A stretch of DNA of 64,000 nt from Dromiciops gliroides (GCF_019393635.1 NC_057864.1:496820716-496884715); one strand, 5' to 3'. Counted from the stretch's first letter, positions 35,998 through 48,923 are shown. Numbers and translations: made by a program. Notes: generated by a model not told the origin, from the letters alone.

Positions 35998-37148
35998 GAT
36001 CTCTCAGTCTCCCTAAAAACACACAAGGATACTCATCCCTCCCTTGCTGTACATCAAAGGCTTTATTGAGATTCTGACCCTTAGCAACTGACTCTTTTAT
36101 TCCCTGTATTATCAATTCCCTTAAGTCCTGCATATGATTCCAATGATTCTCATTATTATTATCCCACCCTGGAGCTACATTTGGGAATTTCGGATCAGCT
36201 GGGACTACCCCACCCCCAACTCCCCCCTCCCCCACCCCGGCCAGACACATGAAGCCTTTCCCAATTTTCCATTGCTATAGAACTCAAGGCCCCTTCTCCC
36301 TCTTGTATTCCACGTGCTCCCACAACTGGGGGAGGGGGACATGGAGGGAGGGGAATGTACTCTAATGGATCCCACTTTGAGCTATTCTCCATGTCCTTAG
36401 TTTCTTTATTCCCTAGGGGAAACAGGCTAGTGTCAGACAGCCATAATTTAGCATATTCCCCTTCTTCTTGATTTTAGGGGTTTTTACTATTCACATATAC
36501 ATTTAAGGCTTGACATACCTGATTTTCTTTAGACCCAAATTCAGGCCAAAGGACTGAACTTCCCTCGAGGGCAACCCCAGCCCGTATTAGGCTACAATAT
36601 TTTATCATTCTCTTTTTGCATTTCCCTCTATACCTCTCAAGTTTATCCCAGCTTTCTAATTTGTCTCCCAAAGGGCTGTCTTCGGGACTTTTGGGAGATG
36701 TACTTTCTTCTTTTTCTGTATCACTAGAGGTAGCATTCCCCATCTTACTTTGTTCCTTCAACACAGTCTTTAATGAACCCTTTGAATTCTTGGGAACCAG
36801 CCCCACCTGGCACACTGCTTGGCACACCCTGTGCCTATGGACTCAAACTGCCTGGCACACAGGTCAGCACACCTGCCTACAGACTCAAACTGTCTGGCAT
36901 ACCACTTGTCACATCCAATGTCTTTTTGCCTGGGGCAACCACCCTAGTAGTACTCGACTGCCCTTTCTTCCCCTGTTTTGAGAGATTCTTACCCCCTTGT
37001 TGAGTGTGCTCCACCCTGTGTTTGTGACATCTCTGCTGAGTTCCTCAGACTCAGGCATTGGGGGGCTCCCTCTGGGCTCCGACGATCGCTCGACCACTCA
37101 TCCTGTCAAAGAGTGCTGGAACACGGAGGGTCCCCCACAGCTCCTTAA
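35998..37148 (-). pseudogene. Old gamma-like ERV gag: matrix and N-terminal capsid
   Basis: Reading the minus strand from 36743, a MGNATSS start (myristoylation-type Gly2) opens a matrix-like stretch rich in Lys/Glu (KLESWDKLERYRGKCKKRMI). After a frameshift near 36474 and a Pro/Gly-rich stretch, a capsid-like part appears (WNHMQDLRELIIQGIKES ... VFLGRLRD). The young provirus cuts the frame at 35998; the gene resumes at 32317. The leader 36744-37148 has no clear ORF. Confidence 0.75.
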
Positions 37149-37166
37149 ATCTCACTGGGACCTCCA
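37149..37166 (-). promoter_or_regulatory. Primer-binding site, tRNA-Gln-like
   Basis: The minus strand reads TGGAGGTCCCAGTGAGAT, which differs at two positions from the complement of the tRNA-Gln 3' end as I recall it. It lies two bases from the LTR end (37169), the canonical spacing. Confidence 0.75.
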
Positions 37167-37168
37167 AT

Positions 37169-38022
37169 TGTGAGGGAAAACAATCCTCTTCTCAATAATT
37201 CTTGGGAACTGTAACAATTGGAATGAAACCCCCTGCTGGAGACTTACTGTAGCAAAGCTCCACCATGAGGAGAAGGCATCTGAAGGCAAGACATGAGGCT
37301 CTTTGGCATCAGGAAGTGACGTTTGCATGTGGGAGGAAGAGGGGGCGAGGCTGGTACTCTCGGGCTCTCATTCGTGTGGACTCTGGTGGAGAGTGGAGTG
37401 AAAGATGCGCTCTCCTTTTGATAGATAGATGACTCTAGGCCTTTCTCTCTCTATTTACCAAATTCTTATTCTCCTTAATAAATTCTTAAAAGTCTAACTC
37501 TTGCTAAAGCTTATAATTTATTGGTGACCACTTGTTAGATATTTTAGACAACACAGCTAGAATTTTAGCCCCTTACAGAACTCAGCATAGATTGGACAAA
37601 GGCTCTTTTATTTCCTTCTTGTGAGGAGGCACCCTAGTGTGCAGCTAGTGGGTGCAAAGAAAGGGGGCTCACAGGCCCTGTTTTATACCCTAGTCCCTAA
37701 CACAAATGGACCCTCCCCTTTTTCATCATTGGTCTGATTACTCAAGGGTTACAATCTACTCACAAAAACTAGTTAATCAGGATGCAGTATTCCCACCCCT
37801 CTTCCTTATATGGGTATATCTCAAGAGTGGACCTTATTCTTCATTATATGGACACAACTCCAGCGTGGACCTTATTGAAACTAGGGCTCCTTGAACCATG
37901 TGATTTTGTTAGCCAGAGGGGGGAGGAGAGGATCTGAGACCTTTGTCTTACAAACAGGTCAGGAGGAGTATGATTGACTGTTCTATCCTCATTGAGAGGA
38001 GACAACTACCCATTTTCTCACA
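37169..38022 (-). mobile_element. 5' LTR of the old gamma-like ERV, interrupted
   Basis: On the minus strand it starts TGTGAG and ends CTCACA, a perfect terminal inverted repeat. Without the nested LTR-C it is about 480 bp. Confidence 0.75.
37210..37577 (+). mobile_element. Solo LTR-C with GAAC target duplication
   Basis: 368 bp, TGTAACAATTGG to CCCCTTACA, flanked by GAAC (37206-37209 and 37578-37581), inserted in the older LTR. Confidence 0.9.
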
Positions 38023-38039
38023 TCTAGGGTCTTGTATTT

Positions 38040-38640
38040 GAAAGTCTTTCAGTTCAGGTCTCTTCATCACAAATACCTGAAAGTGCTCTTTTTCATTAAA
38101 TTCCCATTTTTTCCTCTGAAATATTATGCTGTTTTGCTGGGTAGGTGATTCTTGGTTGTAATCCCAATTGCTTTGCCCTCTGGAATATCATATTCCATGC
38201 CCTCCGGTCTTTTAATGTAGAAGCTGCTAGATCTTGTGCTATCCTGCCTGGGGCTCCACAGTACTTGAATTCTTTCTTTTTGGCAGCTTGCAATATTTTC
38301 TCCTTGACCTGAGAGCTCTGGAATTTGGCTATAATATTCCTAGGAGTTTTCCTTTTGGGATCTCTTTCAGGAGGTGATCGGTGGATTCTTTCAATTTCTA
38401 TTTTACCTTCTGCTTCTAGAATATCAGGGAAATTTTCCCTGAGAATACCTTGGAAGATGATGTCTAAGCTCTTTCCTTGATCATGGTTTTCAGGTAGACC
38501 AATAATTTTCAAATCATCTCTCTTGGATCTATTTTACAGGTCAGAAGTTTTTATTGTGTCTTGGTTTCTCATAATGTCACTGGCTTCCATTTGTGCCTTG
38601 GTAGCTCTATTAGTCATACACTGCCTAATTCTCTGTTTTA
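38040..38640 (-). pseudogene. L1 ORF1 RNA-binding and C-terminal part
   Basis: A minus-strand frame (38096-38512) has the L1 ORF1 signature: IIGLPENHDQGKS, GKIEIERIHRSPPERDPKRK, and a C-terminal basic AWNMIFQRAKQLG. Open for 138 codons but without the N-terminal part in frame. Confidence 0.82.
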
Positions 38641-38876
38641 TTAACTTAATTATTACAGTGGTGGAGGGAATGCAGGTAGTAACCCTACCGAAAAGAGTTG
38701 AAGAAGGGTATCAAATGATGATCCTTCAATGAGGGATTAAACAAAGTTTAGATCAGCAGATGAGAGAAATGGTGGATAAGATTTACTTGGCATGGGAGGA
38801 GAACAATGGGTGAGGAGAGACACAAATGAATAAAGAGATGAGCCAAGGCACATAGGAGAAAGAACCCCAATTGCTT

Positions 38877-39116
38877 CTACCAGCTTCCATTTAGCCATGA
38901 AAACCATCTACCCTCAAACCAAGAATTCCATTTCTTAACAGGTACATGAGTCACCTTCCTAATTTCTGTGGCTATAGCTCTAACTGTTTCATACAACTGA
39001 ATACCTAATCCTTTCCCAGAGGTATCTTTCAGGAGGAAAATTGGGGCCTCATTATCCCAATATACCATATACTTGTCCAATTCTTGGGAAGACATGTGTA
39101 AGCAGTTTTTGGTCAC
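38877..39116 (-). pseudogene. Possible ERV env-like fragment
   Basis: A minus-strand frame ends with a Trp-rich KKWNSWFEGRWFSWLNGSW stretch followed, past a stop, by hydrophobic residues, as in the membrane-proximal part of some ERV env proteins. No CX6CC motif is seen. The identification is weak. Confidence 0.3.
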
Positions 39117-41705
39117 AAATCCAGTAGTGTCCTCTCAAGACTGGTTTTGTTCCTTGAAAAATTCTATCTTCATCATATATTTGGTAACAACCCCTAGATA
39201 TAACACAAGGAAATGATGTCAATAACTACCAAGTTTATAACAGCAAATATGGCTAAAGTCTCTTTGTAATTTCAGTGATGTGCTCCCAGAGTCCATTCAA
39301 TTAGCAATTTCATTTTGGATCTCAGATGTCCCATGTAGTTATCTGGTCTCTGGAAGTCCTTTTCCTGGGGCAGTCTAGAAGATGTCTTGTCTCCAGGGCA
39401 CCTCATAGCGACTCCTCAGATGTCCCTATTAAAACCTCTTACAAAACAAATTTTAATAGCAAATACAACTGCTTCCCAACTCTTTTCCAAGGAAAGAGTA
39501 CTCTCTAACTGACCCCTTCTGGGCCAGAGCATCCCCAACTGGACTCAGGCCCACCAGGCTACCACTACATTTCTCCACCCCTTCTTCCAATAGCTAAGGG
39601 AAGAGAGGGTGAAGATCTCTTCTTCTGTAACTGCTCGAGCTGAATATGGGTGTAGAGCTGGCCCTAGGTCTTTGTGGAAAGAGTAGAAATCCTTGCAGGC
39701 CTGGTCCAGAGGGTGAAGAGGTGTATAGGCTGGAATTGCTAACATAAGGTTGATAGCTTTGAACTTGGATAAAACAAACTTTCAAGAGGTTAAAGAGACA
39801 AAGGCCAAAAATGAAAAGGACAAGAACCAGTATTACTATAGGGAGAAAGGGGGTAAACCAAGAGAGAGAATCCAGGAACCCCAGGATCCTGCAGCAGGAG
39901 TGAAAAGCTGTTCAGAAATGTCCTTCATCCAGTGAGAGGTATCACGATTTTCCCATGCTGTTCACAGCTTTATCTAATTCTGTATCTGACAGACATTATT
40001 AACAACAGACCAAAGGGTTACCACTACCTTGATACATGCAAGCCATATAACCTAAATGTTTCAAAATGCCACAGAAGGCTAAATCTTTGCAAATTACATA
40101 TATATCCATTTAACCTTATTTCTCCAAAAGTTTTCACTCAATTGTTTAAGATCTAATCCTCACATAAAACTTAGGTTACAGAAGATGACCACAAATGAAC
40201 TTACGTAAAAGTTACCAAGTTATCTTCAATTCTAATAAAGACTTAGGATGACACTTAACCAATTAATTTCAAAACAGTACATGTCAAATAAGTTGTCCAT
40301 AATAAACCATGTTTGTATTATAGGACATGCTCTACAAGACAGATGTTATTTCCACACTACACAACCAACTCATAGTTGACCTTCCCATAGGTGTAACAAA
40401 ACGTCCTATAAGTTACCCCCCTTTACCTTTCTTGAAATAAACTTGAGATGTTTCTGGATCAGTTTTCAAATGCATAACTAATAACAGACAAATGACAAGG
40501 CTAAATACTTATACATTCTAGTTGTTTAGAATCTGAAAGGGACTAGAATTTCTAAGCCAAATAGCATGAACCTTATACCTGCATCTCACCCAGATATTAC
40601 AGCATTAACCTAGGGATGAAGAGACAATATTGTGTCCATACTGATCAAGTGACATGATTATAGAAACTTGCCATAAAAGAAAAAGAACAAAGCTCTGAGG
40701 GAAAGTTGCTTCCCAACTCCCAGTAGAAGTTCTGTAGACAGCCAATGAAATATGCCAGATGTAACATCAGCCAGGTGGGAGAGTTTACATTCCATATGTA
40801 ATATTTGGGGAACCCAAGTCAGGAGACGCCTACTTCAGCCTGTGCCAAACAGTCGGTCTCCTAGCCTTTCCCAAGAGAACTCCACCTGCAGTGTACACAT
40901 GTAAAAACCCCATAAGGTCGCTGGCATCATGGATCATATGGCTCATCATTCCTTGATGGTCATAACTGGAGTTAGACTCAGAGCAATAATGGTTAATAGT
41001 CCTATAACATCTTAAATAGCAAGTCCCAATAATCAGTATTAAAAGTGAATTCACTTCTCAAGGATCACATAGCCTAGATAGCAAGTATTAACTATGCTTG
41101 TACTTAAATAAGTTTTTCATCCCTAAGTTAGCACTACACAAATGAATCTGCCTTGAGATGCTCAATAACAAGCAATGGTTGAAATGAGTGTAAACAATCC
41201 CAAACTGCATACTGGGAACAAACTAGAAAATGTCCCACACAATAGCACATAGTAAAACAGTTTAGGTATTAAACATAAGATACTGCCCTCGGAATTCCTC
41301 TAAACAATGGGAACATCTTTAAAATGACAACTAGTTTGCATATGTTTCTACACATGTTCTAATTCCAATTAAATAGCAACAAAAGTGAACTCAGATTCCC
41401 ATTAAAGTGATGTAAGATAGCTCATAAGTTACATGACAAGTTCAGGCACCAATTTAACTATTGCTTAGTACCAATAAATTCAGATCAAAACAGCAAGATC
41501 TTTCTCATAGCTTACTAGTTATTTAGATGTTCTAGTATTAATTCAATAACCAATTAATTCAGTATAGCAATAACAAACTTCCACTTTGTCTACTCTTATA
41601 ATAGAAATATACACCAAACCTTAAGAATGAAACCCAAATATTCAGGATTCCAGAAATCCTTTTCCATCAATTAATAAAATTTCACAAATCATAGTAGGTT
41701 TGGAC
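39117..41705. other. AT-rich unassigned stretch, possibly ERV interior
   Basis: It ends against an LTR-A-like element (41710-42235). There are only short frames on both strands and no pol motif seen. Confidence 0.4.
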
Positions 41706-41709
41706 ACGA

Positions 41710-42235
41710 TTGTTATCAACAGGGGACCAGTTTCAGCCATACAACTTGAAGGACCTCCCCTTTGGGGGAGGGAGAAAAAAGTAGAAAGAGGGACCCTAAC
41801 AGGAAGTTGGATCATTTTCTGATGGGGAGCTTCCAGAAGCACACTGCAAAGGGGCTGCACAGCCTGCACAGCTGTTTACAATTGAAACTATGGACCCCCA
41901 GGAGGTGAGTTAATAAAAACGAATCCAACTCTTTGACTTAGCTGAGCTGGAAGCAAGTTTGGGGATTATCCATTTTCCTCTTTCCCTATTCCCTTGTCAT
42001 TGGCTTAATTAATTTCACCTTTGCTGTGTATTTTATTCCCATTAATAAAACCTGATTTGTTTGTGGAAAAGAGGCTGTCAATCCCCTTTCTTATTGGCCT
42101 GGGAGAAATAACTAAAAAAGGCAGTTCGGAGGGGAGGAAACTTTGGACCTAGAGATCCCTCATTATTTTCTGAACTCCAATATTACAGCAAGCCACCCAA
42201 TTAACTCTTCCCATATTAAATTTGGCCCCTACACA
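41710..42235 (+). mobile_element. LTR-A-like element
   Basis: Shares GAAGGACCTCCCCTTTGGGGG, CATTAATAAAACCTGATTTG and GGCCTGGGAGAAATA with the LTR at 2894-3450. The 5' end is not clear. Confidence 0.6.
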
Positions 42236-42239
42236 AGTA

Positions 42240-42775
42240 AGGAAGGTAAGTCCATTAGCCATGGCTCCTGCCTGGCACCAGGGGACAGAGATAACTGCAG
42301 AAGTCAGGGTCACCGCCCCTCACTCAAGCTTTCCTTACCCATCCAGTGGAAACTTTCCATTGTCAGGTGGTCATGCCACCCATCCACCCCATCTACCATC
42401 TATAAAAGCTTTTGCTATTCTTCTATTTGGGGAGATAGGTATCTCGGAGAATCATGTCTCTGAACCATATCCCCTCGAATTAAAGTCTTTGACTTCCCTC
42501 ATGGTCAGTTTCTCTAGCTCCTAAATAAAAACTATTTTATTCTAATTTAATTGTGTGGGAGTGGGTATAATTTTTTCAAGAGGAATACCTAAGGACCCCC
42601 ACCACCTATTTCCATATGACAGGAAGCAAAATGGGTGAAACTAAAAAACTAAAGAATAAGACTAGTTGAAGGGGAAGATAGGAAGGGGACTCTACATGAG
42701 GAACTGAGATGAAAAAGGAGGAGGAAGAAATGTATAATAATGAGATGAAAGCAGGAGAGATAAGCAAATTTCCAT
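42240..42775. other. Possible second LTR-like stretch, then unassigned
   Basis: 42340-42550 contains CTATAAAAGC and CCTAAATAAAAAC signals that suggest an LTR promoter and polyadenylation site. The rest, up to the duplication boundary, is unassigned. Confidence 0.3.
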
Positions 42776-43540
42776 AGAAACTAGAGTCAAAAGACTTATG
42801 ACATTGTTAATATGGATTTGATGGAGGGGCCTTCTTACACAAAAGAAACCCTGGAATAATAGGATTAATAGGAACAAAATGTCTTCAACTGAACTCCAAA
42901 CTGAACCCAGATAGCTAGCAGATAAAAGACCCTACCTAGTGACTTCTTTTCCCTCAGCATAGTAAGTCCCTATCTTATCTTGACATCTGGGCATCCTCAT
43001 CCTTGCCAAACCCTTTTTTGGAATCCTGTAATCTTATCATGATGCTTCTGTATTTCCTCCATACTTGTTATAACTGAAATTGTTCAATGGCTTTTTTCTT
43101 CTGAGTTGATTTTTGTATCATACTATTGAAACTGACAACACCCTATAATCCATGGACAAAAAAGCCTTATATCCCCTGAGAAAATGGTGGTCTCTGAGCT
43201 CCTTTCTTAGGAGGGGAGTCTCCACATGATCATGTTGTTATATATTTCTTCTTCAGACAAAATATTCAATTGATATTATATATATATTTTTCTATCTGTC
43301 TGGTCTGGTTCTCTGATCTTGTTTTGGTAGGAGATTTATGTTTTCTCTGATCTGTTTTGTAGGAGGACAAATTGTAGGAGATATTATATACTTTCAGTGA
43401 TCTGTTTATTAGTTTCCTAAGAGAGATTAAAGTTTAATTTTTCTGATCTGGTTAGTTGGAGATTAATTCTCTGTTTCTGATTGAAGGAGTCAGGCAGACA
43501 CAAAAACTATTTTTAACATTCAATAGCGTCTTCTAAATGG
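42776..43540 (+). mobile_element. ERV env tail / LTR remnant, copy 2
   Basis: This is the sister of 590-1330, with small indels including an extra GATCTTGTTTTGGTAGGAG-like repeat near 43316-43340. It is a non-coding remnant. Confidence 0.6.
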
Positions 43541-43643
43541 AACAACAAAGGAGTATGTATATTTCTTTGTAATAGATGGGACTTCTACAAAAATTAACCA
43601 CTAGAGTATGGAGATAATGCAAATGAATTTTAAAAGGCATCAT

Positions 43644-43796
43644 AGGGCAGCAAGGTGGCGGAGTGGATAAAAGCACCAGCCCTTGATTCAGGACGGCCTG
43701 AGTTCAAATCTAGCCTCAGACACTTGACACTAGCTGTGTGACCCTGGGCAAGTCAATTAACCCTCACTGCCCCGCAAAAAGGAAAAAGAAAAAAGG
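43644..43796 (+). mobile_element. Marsupial tRNA-derived SINE (sister of 1422)
   Basis: Same position as the SINE at 1422 in copy 1, with a few substitutions in the head. Confidence 0.85.
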
Positions 43797-43799
43797 CAT

Positions 43800-45600
43800 C
43801 ATACATTAAGACTATAGAAAAAGAAAAGATTAATAAACTGAGTATGCATTTTAAAAAATTAGAAAAGTAAATAAATAAACCTAAAATAAGCACAAAAGAT
43901 GTTGAAATTAGAAGGGAAATAGATAAATTGGGAAGAAAAAAATAAAAATGACAAATAAAACTAAAAATGGGTTCTTTGAAATGACATACATTTGAGGGAA
44001 CCCTTAACTAATCTGGTTAAAAGGAAGAGATTAGAAAATCAACTCAATAAAATAGCACAAGACAAAGATAAAATCACAACAAAACTGGTAGGTATAAAAA
44101 GGATAATCAGAATGTATTATACACAGTTTTATGTTAAAGAGAATGAAAACACAAAGGAAATTGAGGAATATCTCCAAAACATGAAATACTCTAAGTAGCA
44201 GAAGACAGGAGAATTTTATCAAATTTAAAAAGAACAGTTAGTATACATACTTCACCCCCAAATAAGTAGTTTTCCCAAATAAGAAAGTATCATACCAGAA
44301 TCCTTTTATGAGGCAAATATAGACTTAAGACCAAAATCAAGGAAAACCCAAAGGCAGAAAGTAAACTAAAAGCCAATATCATGAATAACATTGCCAAGCC
44401 CAGTCCACCCCAATTTTTAAACAAAATCCTATCAAAATGACAACAGTGAATTATCCATTCATTATGATCAAGTGGAATTTATAGCATGGATGCAAAGTTA
44501 GTTCAACATTAGGAAAACCATGAACATAATTGTTGTTTGTTGTTTGTCCTTTGTTCCCAAAGAGCACCATGACATTGTGGTGATGTCATGACTTCCTGTG
44601 AATTATATTTTCGTGAGGAAGGGCTGTGCAAGGTAACCAGCCTCATTCTCTCCTCCAGAGCCATCTGGCTCCAGTGGCAAGATATACATCAGGACAACTG
44701 GAGATGGCCCCAGATGTTTAAGGCAATTGGGGTTAAATGACTTGCCCAGGGTCATATAGCTAGTAAGTTTCTGAGGTGAGATTTGAACTCAGGTCCTCCC
44801 AACTTCAGGGACAATGCTCTATTCACTGTGCCACTTAGCTGTCCCTTGAACATAATCATATTCTAAAACAAAACATCCAAAACCACACAGTCATTTCAAT
44901 AGATAAAAATAAAGCTTCAGACAAAGTGCAACACTATTTTATACTAAAAATATAAGAAGAAGTGTAGGGTTGGTGGGATCATTTCCATTATCCTAAAAAC
45001 ATATATCTAAAACTAAAAGTATCACATGAAATGGGGTTATGGTAGAACCTTTTTTTAATAAATGCAGGAGTGAAACAAGGATGGTTACTCTCCCCACCCT
45101 TCTGGAAATGCTAGGAATAGCATTAAGAAAGGAGAAAGGAAGTAAAGACATAAAGAGAGGTAAAAAAGAGTTTAAATTATCCTTGTTCACTGATGATAGG
45201 ATGGTTTACTGGGAAAAGCCCAGACAATCAGCAAAAATATTAAAAAAATTAATATCTTAAACAAAGTTTCAGGTTACAAAATGAATGCTCAAAAGTCAAT
45301 AGCATTTCTAGATAGTAACAACATACATAAATACAGGAATAATTGAGTAATTGAAGGAATAACTGAAAGAGAAATCCCATTCTACACAAGCAAAATATGT
45401 AAAGAATATCTGGGGATCAATCTCCCAAAGCACACAAAAGAGTTGCATAGATTCAATTACAAAGCAATCCTCAAAGAAATGAAGGACAACCTAAAAGTTC
45501 AAGGAATATTGATTGCTTATGGCTAGGTTCTGTCAATATAATAAAAATGGCAGTACCACCCAAAATAATTAACACTTTTAATGCTATACTAATGTCATGA
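43800..45600 (+). pseudogene. L1 ORF2 fragment, copy 2
   Basis: This is the sister of 1590-3770 but without the LTR-A insertion, and it continues about 165 bp further past the point where copy 1 meets LTR-B. It gives the empty sites for both copy 1 insertions. Frames are broken. Confidence 0.75.
44530..44847 (-). mobile_element. Composite SINE, copy 2
   Basis: Sister of 2301-2617, with the same TGAACATAAT flanks. Confidence 0.7.
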
Positions 45601-45649
45601 GTGAAATTTTACAACAAAAGGTCATCTTGGGGAAGACTTTTGTTCACAT

Positions 45650-46200
45650 CAAGGCTTATCTAGCCTAGAGCTCAGCCTGTCCTGCTTCTCCCTCCAAGTC
45701 CTCCTCCACAAGGGTTTCCAAGAGCCTGAGTGTAGAAGCTTCCTCTGGGTCCCAAGGAGAGGTGGCCCTTCCACAGTGCTCAAAGCTAATTGGCTAACAT
45801 CATTCAAATCTACTGGTTTACTGGACTTGAGGGTGGTCCATGAGCACAACATGCTGAGGTCAGAGCTCAGAGAACACACCCTCTGAGGGCCAGGCCTTCA
45901 GGTAGCTGTGGTTTCAATTAAGCTAACTTTAAGTGAGTTAATCAGCAAAGACAATCCAATCAATCCTAATATTATCCTCTTTCAGCAGGGGCCTCTGAAC
46001 CTCCTAAAACCCATTATTTTCTTTTTTCTTTTCTTTTTTTTTTTAGTAAGGCAATTGGGGTTAAGTGACTTGCCCAGGGTCACACAGCTAGTAAGTGTTA
46101 AGTGTCTGAGGCCGGATTTGAACTCAGGTCCTCCTGACTCCTGGGCCGGTGCTCTATCCACTACGCCATCTAGCTGCCCCCATTATTTTCTCACAAACAG
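45650..46200 (-). mobile_element. LTR-D, split by a SINE (copy 2 only position)
   Basis: The minus strand starts TGTGAGAAAATAATGGG. It is related to 20740-21897. No sister exists in copy 1, where an ERV occupies this interval. Confidence 0.5.
46030..46181 (-). mobile_element. Marsupial SINE
   Basis: Full-length, inserted in LTR-D with CCCATTATTTTCT on both sides. Confidence 0.85.
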
Positions 46201-46769
46201 AACCTGTGACAGTGCAGTGTGGCCTTTGAACCAACTTCCAAAAAATGCATTCCAGGCAAGAAAGAGTCATTCACACAAAATCACTTGGACTACCTACTTT
46301 GTAGAGGGTAACCATCATAGGAAACACAGGAATTAGTGCCACCTCATTCAAACCAACAAGCTCAGAAGGGAAATCTTCCTGACACATCTGCAGAAATTTT
46401 TCTTTCTTCTCTGCAACCCAGTGTAGGTAATTTTACAAGCTTTAAAAAGCAAGAATGTCCCGAAGAGGGGGATGGGAAAAGTGACTGCCTCCCCTCACTC
46501 TTCTGCAGATATGAGAGGTACATAATTTCAAATGTTTCACCAAAACATTGACTGTTTTGGATAATGGTTTTCATTTTCTCCCTTTTTCAGTGTTTTAAAA
46601 AATTGTTTCTTATAAAACATGTGAGTTTGTCTACTTAGGAGGAGTAACACTAGGAGAAATATTGACAATCCCTACATAAAAATGGTGTAAATAAAAAGTT
46701 TGCTTTTTAGAAAAACAATATTATTTTAATAATCCACACAAGTAGCAACATGTAAAAAAAAATAATGGG

Positions 46770-47280
46770 CTTTGCCAACTCTCAGAGGCCCCAGCTCAAA
46801 GGAATTGATTTGGATTTATTTGATTGACTGAGAATGACTGACTTCGCTGAGTAACTCACTTAAAGTTAATTAAATTGAAACCACACCTGCCTAGATCTCA
46901 AGGTGTATGTGTTCTCAGAGACTGTGGACTCTGATCTCCACATGGGACCACCCTCAAGTCCAGTGAACCAATGGATTTGGGTGAAGCTAGCCAATGAGCT
47001 TGAAGCAGGGTGGAAGGATGGCCTCTCCTCAGGACACTGAAGAAGCTTCAGGGGCACTTCATTGTGTGAACATGCTTTGGGGCAGAGGACTTAAGAGCAG
47101 AAGCAGGCCAGGCTGAATTCTGATGCTCTTCTCTAGGGTAGATAGGGTTCTGAACTTTCTGAACTCCAGGTGTTCTCTTTTTCACCAATAAATACTTAAT
47201 GCCCCCAAACTGGTGCTAAAGCTTCTAATTTATAATTAAACCCTAGCTAGTTTTCCCTACACTTGGGACAGGAATAGGTG
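46770..47280 (+). mobile_element. LTR-D, opposite orientation
   Basis: Shares AATGGGC...AGAGGCCCC, GGGACCACCCTCAAGTCCAG and CCAATAAATACTTAATG with the LTR-D group, inverted relative to 45650-46200. Confidence 0.5.
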
Positions 47281-47330
47281 ACCACATTAAGTTGCAAATG
47301 TCACAAAGAGGACTGTGAACCAAATAAGTA

Positions 47331-47415
47331 GCTTTTCTGTATGTAGAGAAAAAGGATTAAATGCCTGAGATGTTACTGAGGTCAAAGTGACAAGATCTGG
47401 TAACTGATATGATGA
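47331..47415 (-). pseudogene. Short ERV pol remnant, copy 2
   Basis: GCTTTTCTGTATGTAGAG and the next 70 bp match the 7122-7207 end of the copy 1 integrase region; the rest of that ERV is absent here. Confidence 0.7.
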
Positions 47416-47691
47416 TATAGAAAAGTGAGGAAGAAAGTAGTGGCAGGACAGAGCCAAGATGGGAGAGGAAAGACAGTGACTTGCCTGAGCTCTCCCCAAG
47501 ACTCCTGCAAAGACCTTCAAATAATGTCACAAGACAATTCCTGGAGCAGCAGAACCCAGAAAAAGGCAGGGTGAAGTAATTTTCCAGCCAAAGACAACTT
47601 AGAAGGTTGGCAGGAAAGGTCTGTGGTACTGGGATTAGAATGGAATACAGTCCAGCCCCAGTAAACCTGGGGTAGGCCTCAGGAGCCTTTG

Positions 47692-47694
<3 letters not shown>

Positions 47695-47766
<72 letters not shown>
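47695..47766. repeat. (CAT)11(CAG)13
   Basis: A compound trinucleotide tract at the position of the (CAG)9 of copy 1: eleven CAT followed by thirteen CAG. Confidence 0.95.
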
Positions 47767-47767
<1 letters not shown>

Positions 47768-48624
47768 TTAGCCCACAGATTGTTAGGGGGTCAAACAATT
47801 GGCCAGAAGGAAATGACAGGGATTTCTTTGCTAGCACTGAGGCAGGACACTTGTTGTGCCCCTACTTCCATCCTGGTCCAAGTCTTGGGTGGCAGTCCCA
47901 GGCCAGGGAGGAGCAGAAGCACACTGTGGCCACAGTGGAGTGAAACTTTGTTCATAGTTCCAGGACACAAAAGCAGGCCTGTGGCTGCTTGCAGACCAGA
48001 GCACAGGCCAGGAGAGTAGTAAACATATCTCTCCTTAAATCATGCTACCTTGGAAGAACTGAAAATTTACAAATCCCTAGAAGTATCCCTGAAAACAGCT
48101 GCAAAAACAAGCCCCCTGAAGCTTGGGACACTACTCCCTCCACCCTGGAAGTAGTCCCCCACTTTAACAAAGAGTGAAAAGTCAAGAAAGAGGTTGGGAA
48201 AATGAGCAAAGAGAAAAACATTCTGACCATAGAAAGTTTCTATGGTGACAAGGAAGATCAAAATATACCCTCAGAAGAAGATAACAAAGTCAAAGCTCCT
48301 ACATGCAAAGCTTCCAAAAAATATGAATTGGCCTCAGGCCATAGAAATTATTTTGAAAATAAAGTAAGAGACATAAGAGGAAAAAATGGAAAGAGGAATG
48401 AGAGTGATGCAAGAAAGTCATGAAAAAAAGTCAACAGCTTGGTAAAGGAGACCCAAAAAATTACTGAAGAAAATAACACCTTTAAAAAGAGGCTAGGCCA
48501 AATGGTAAAAGAGATACAAAAAGCCAATGAGGAAAAGAATGCCTTGAAAAGCCAAACTGGCCAAATGGAAAGGGAGGTGCAAAAGCTCCCTGAAGAAAAT
48601 GACTCCTTAAAAGTTAGGATTGAG

Positions 48625-48758
48625 GGGCAGCTAGGTGGCGAAGTGAATAAAGCACTGGCCTTGGATTCAGGAGTACCTGAGTTTAAATCTGGCCTCAGAC
48701 ACTTGATACTAGCTGTGTGACCCTGGGCAAGTCACTTAACCCTCATTGCCCTGTAAAA
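48625..48758 (+). mobile_element. Marsupial SINE private to copy 2
   Basis: Inserted in the L1 ORF1 coiled coil with GTTAGGATTGAG repeated on both sides. Copy 1 has one uninterrupted copy near 8368-8380. Confidence 0.85.
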
Positions 48759-48923
48759 AAAAAAGTTAGGATTGAGCAAATGGAAGCTAATGACTTTCTG
48801 AGAAATCAAGAAACAAGAAAGAAAACCAAAGAATGGAAAAACAGAAGGCGATATGAAATAAATCACTGCAAAAAAACAACCGACCTGGAAAATATCCAGG
48901 AAAGTAATTTTGAAAATTCTTGG

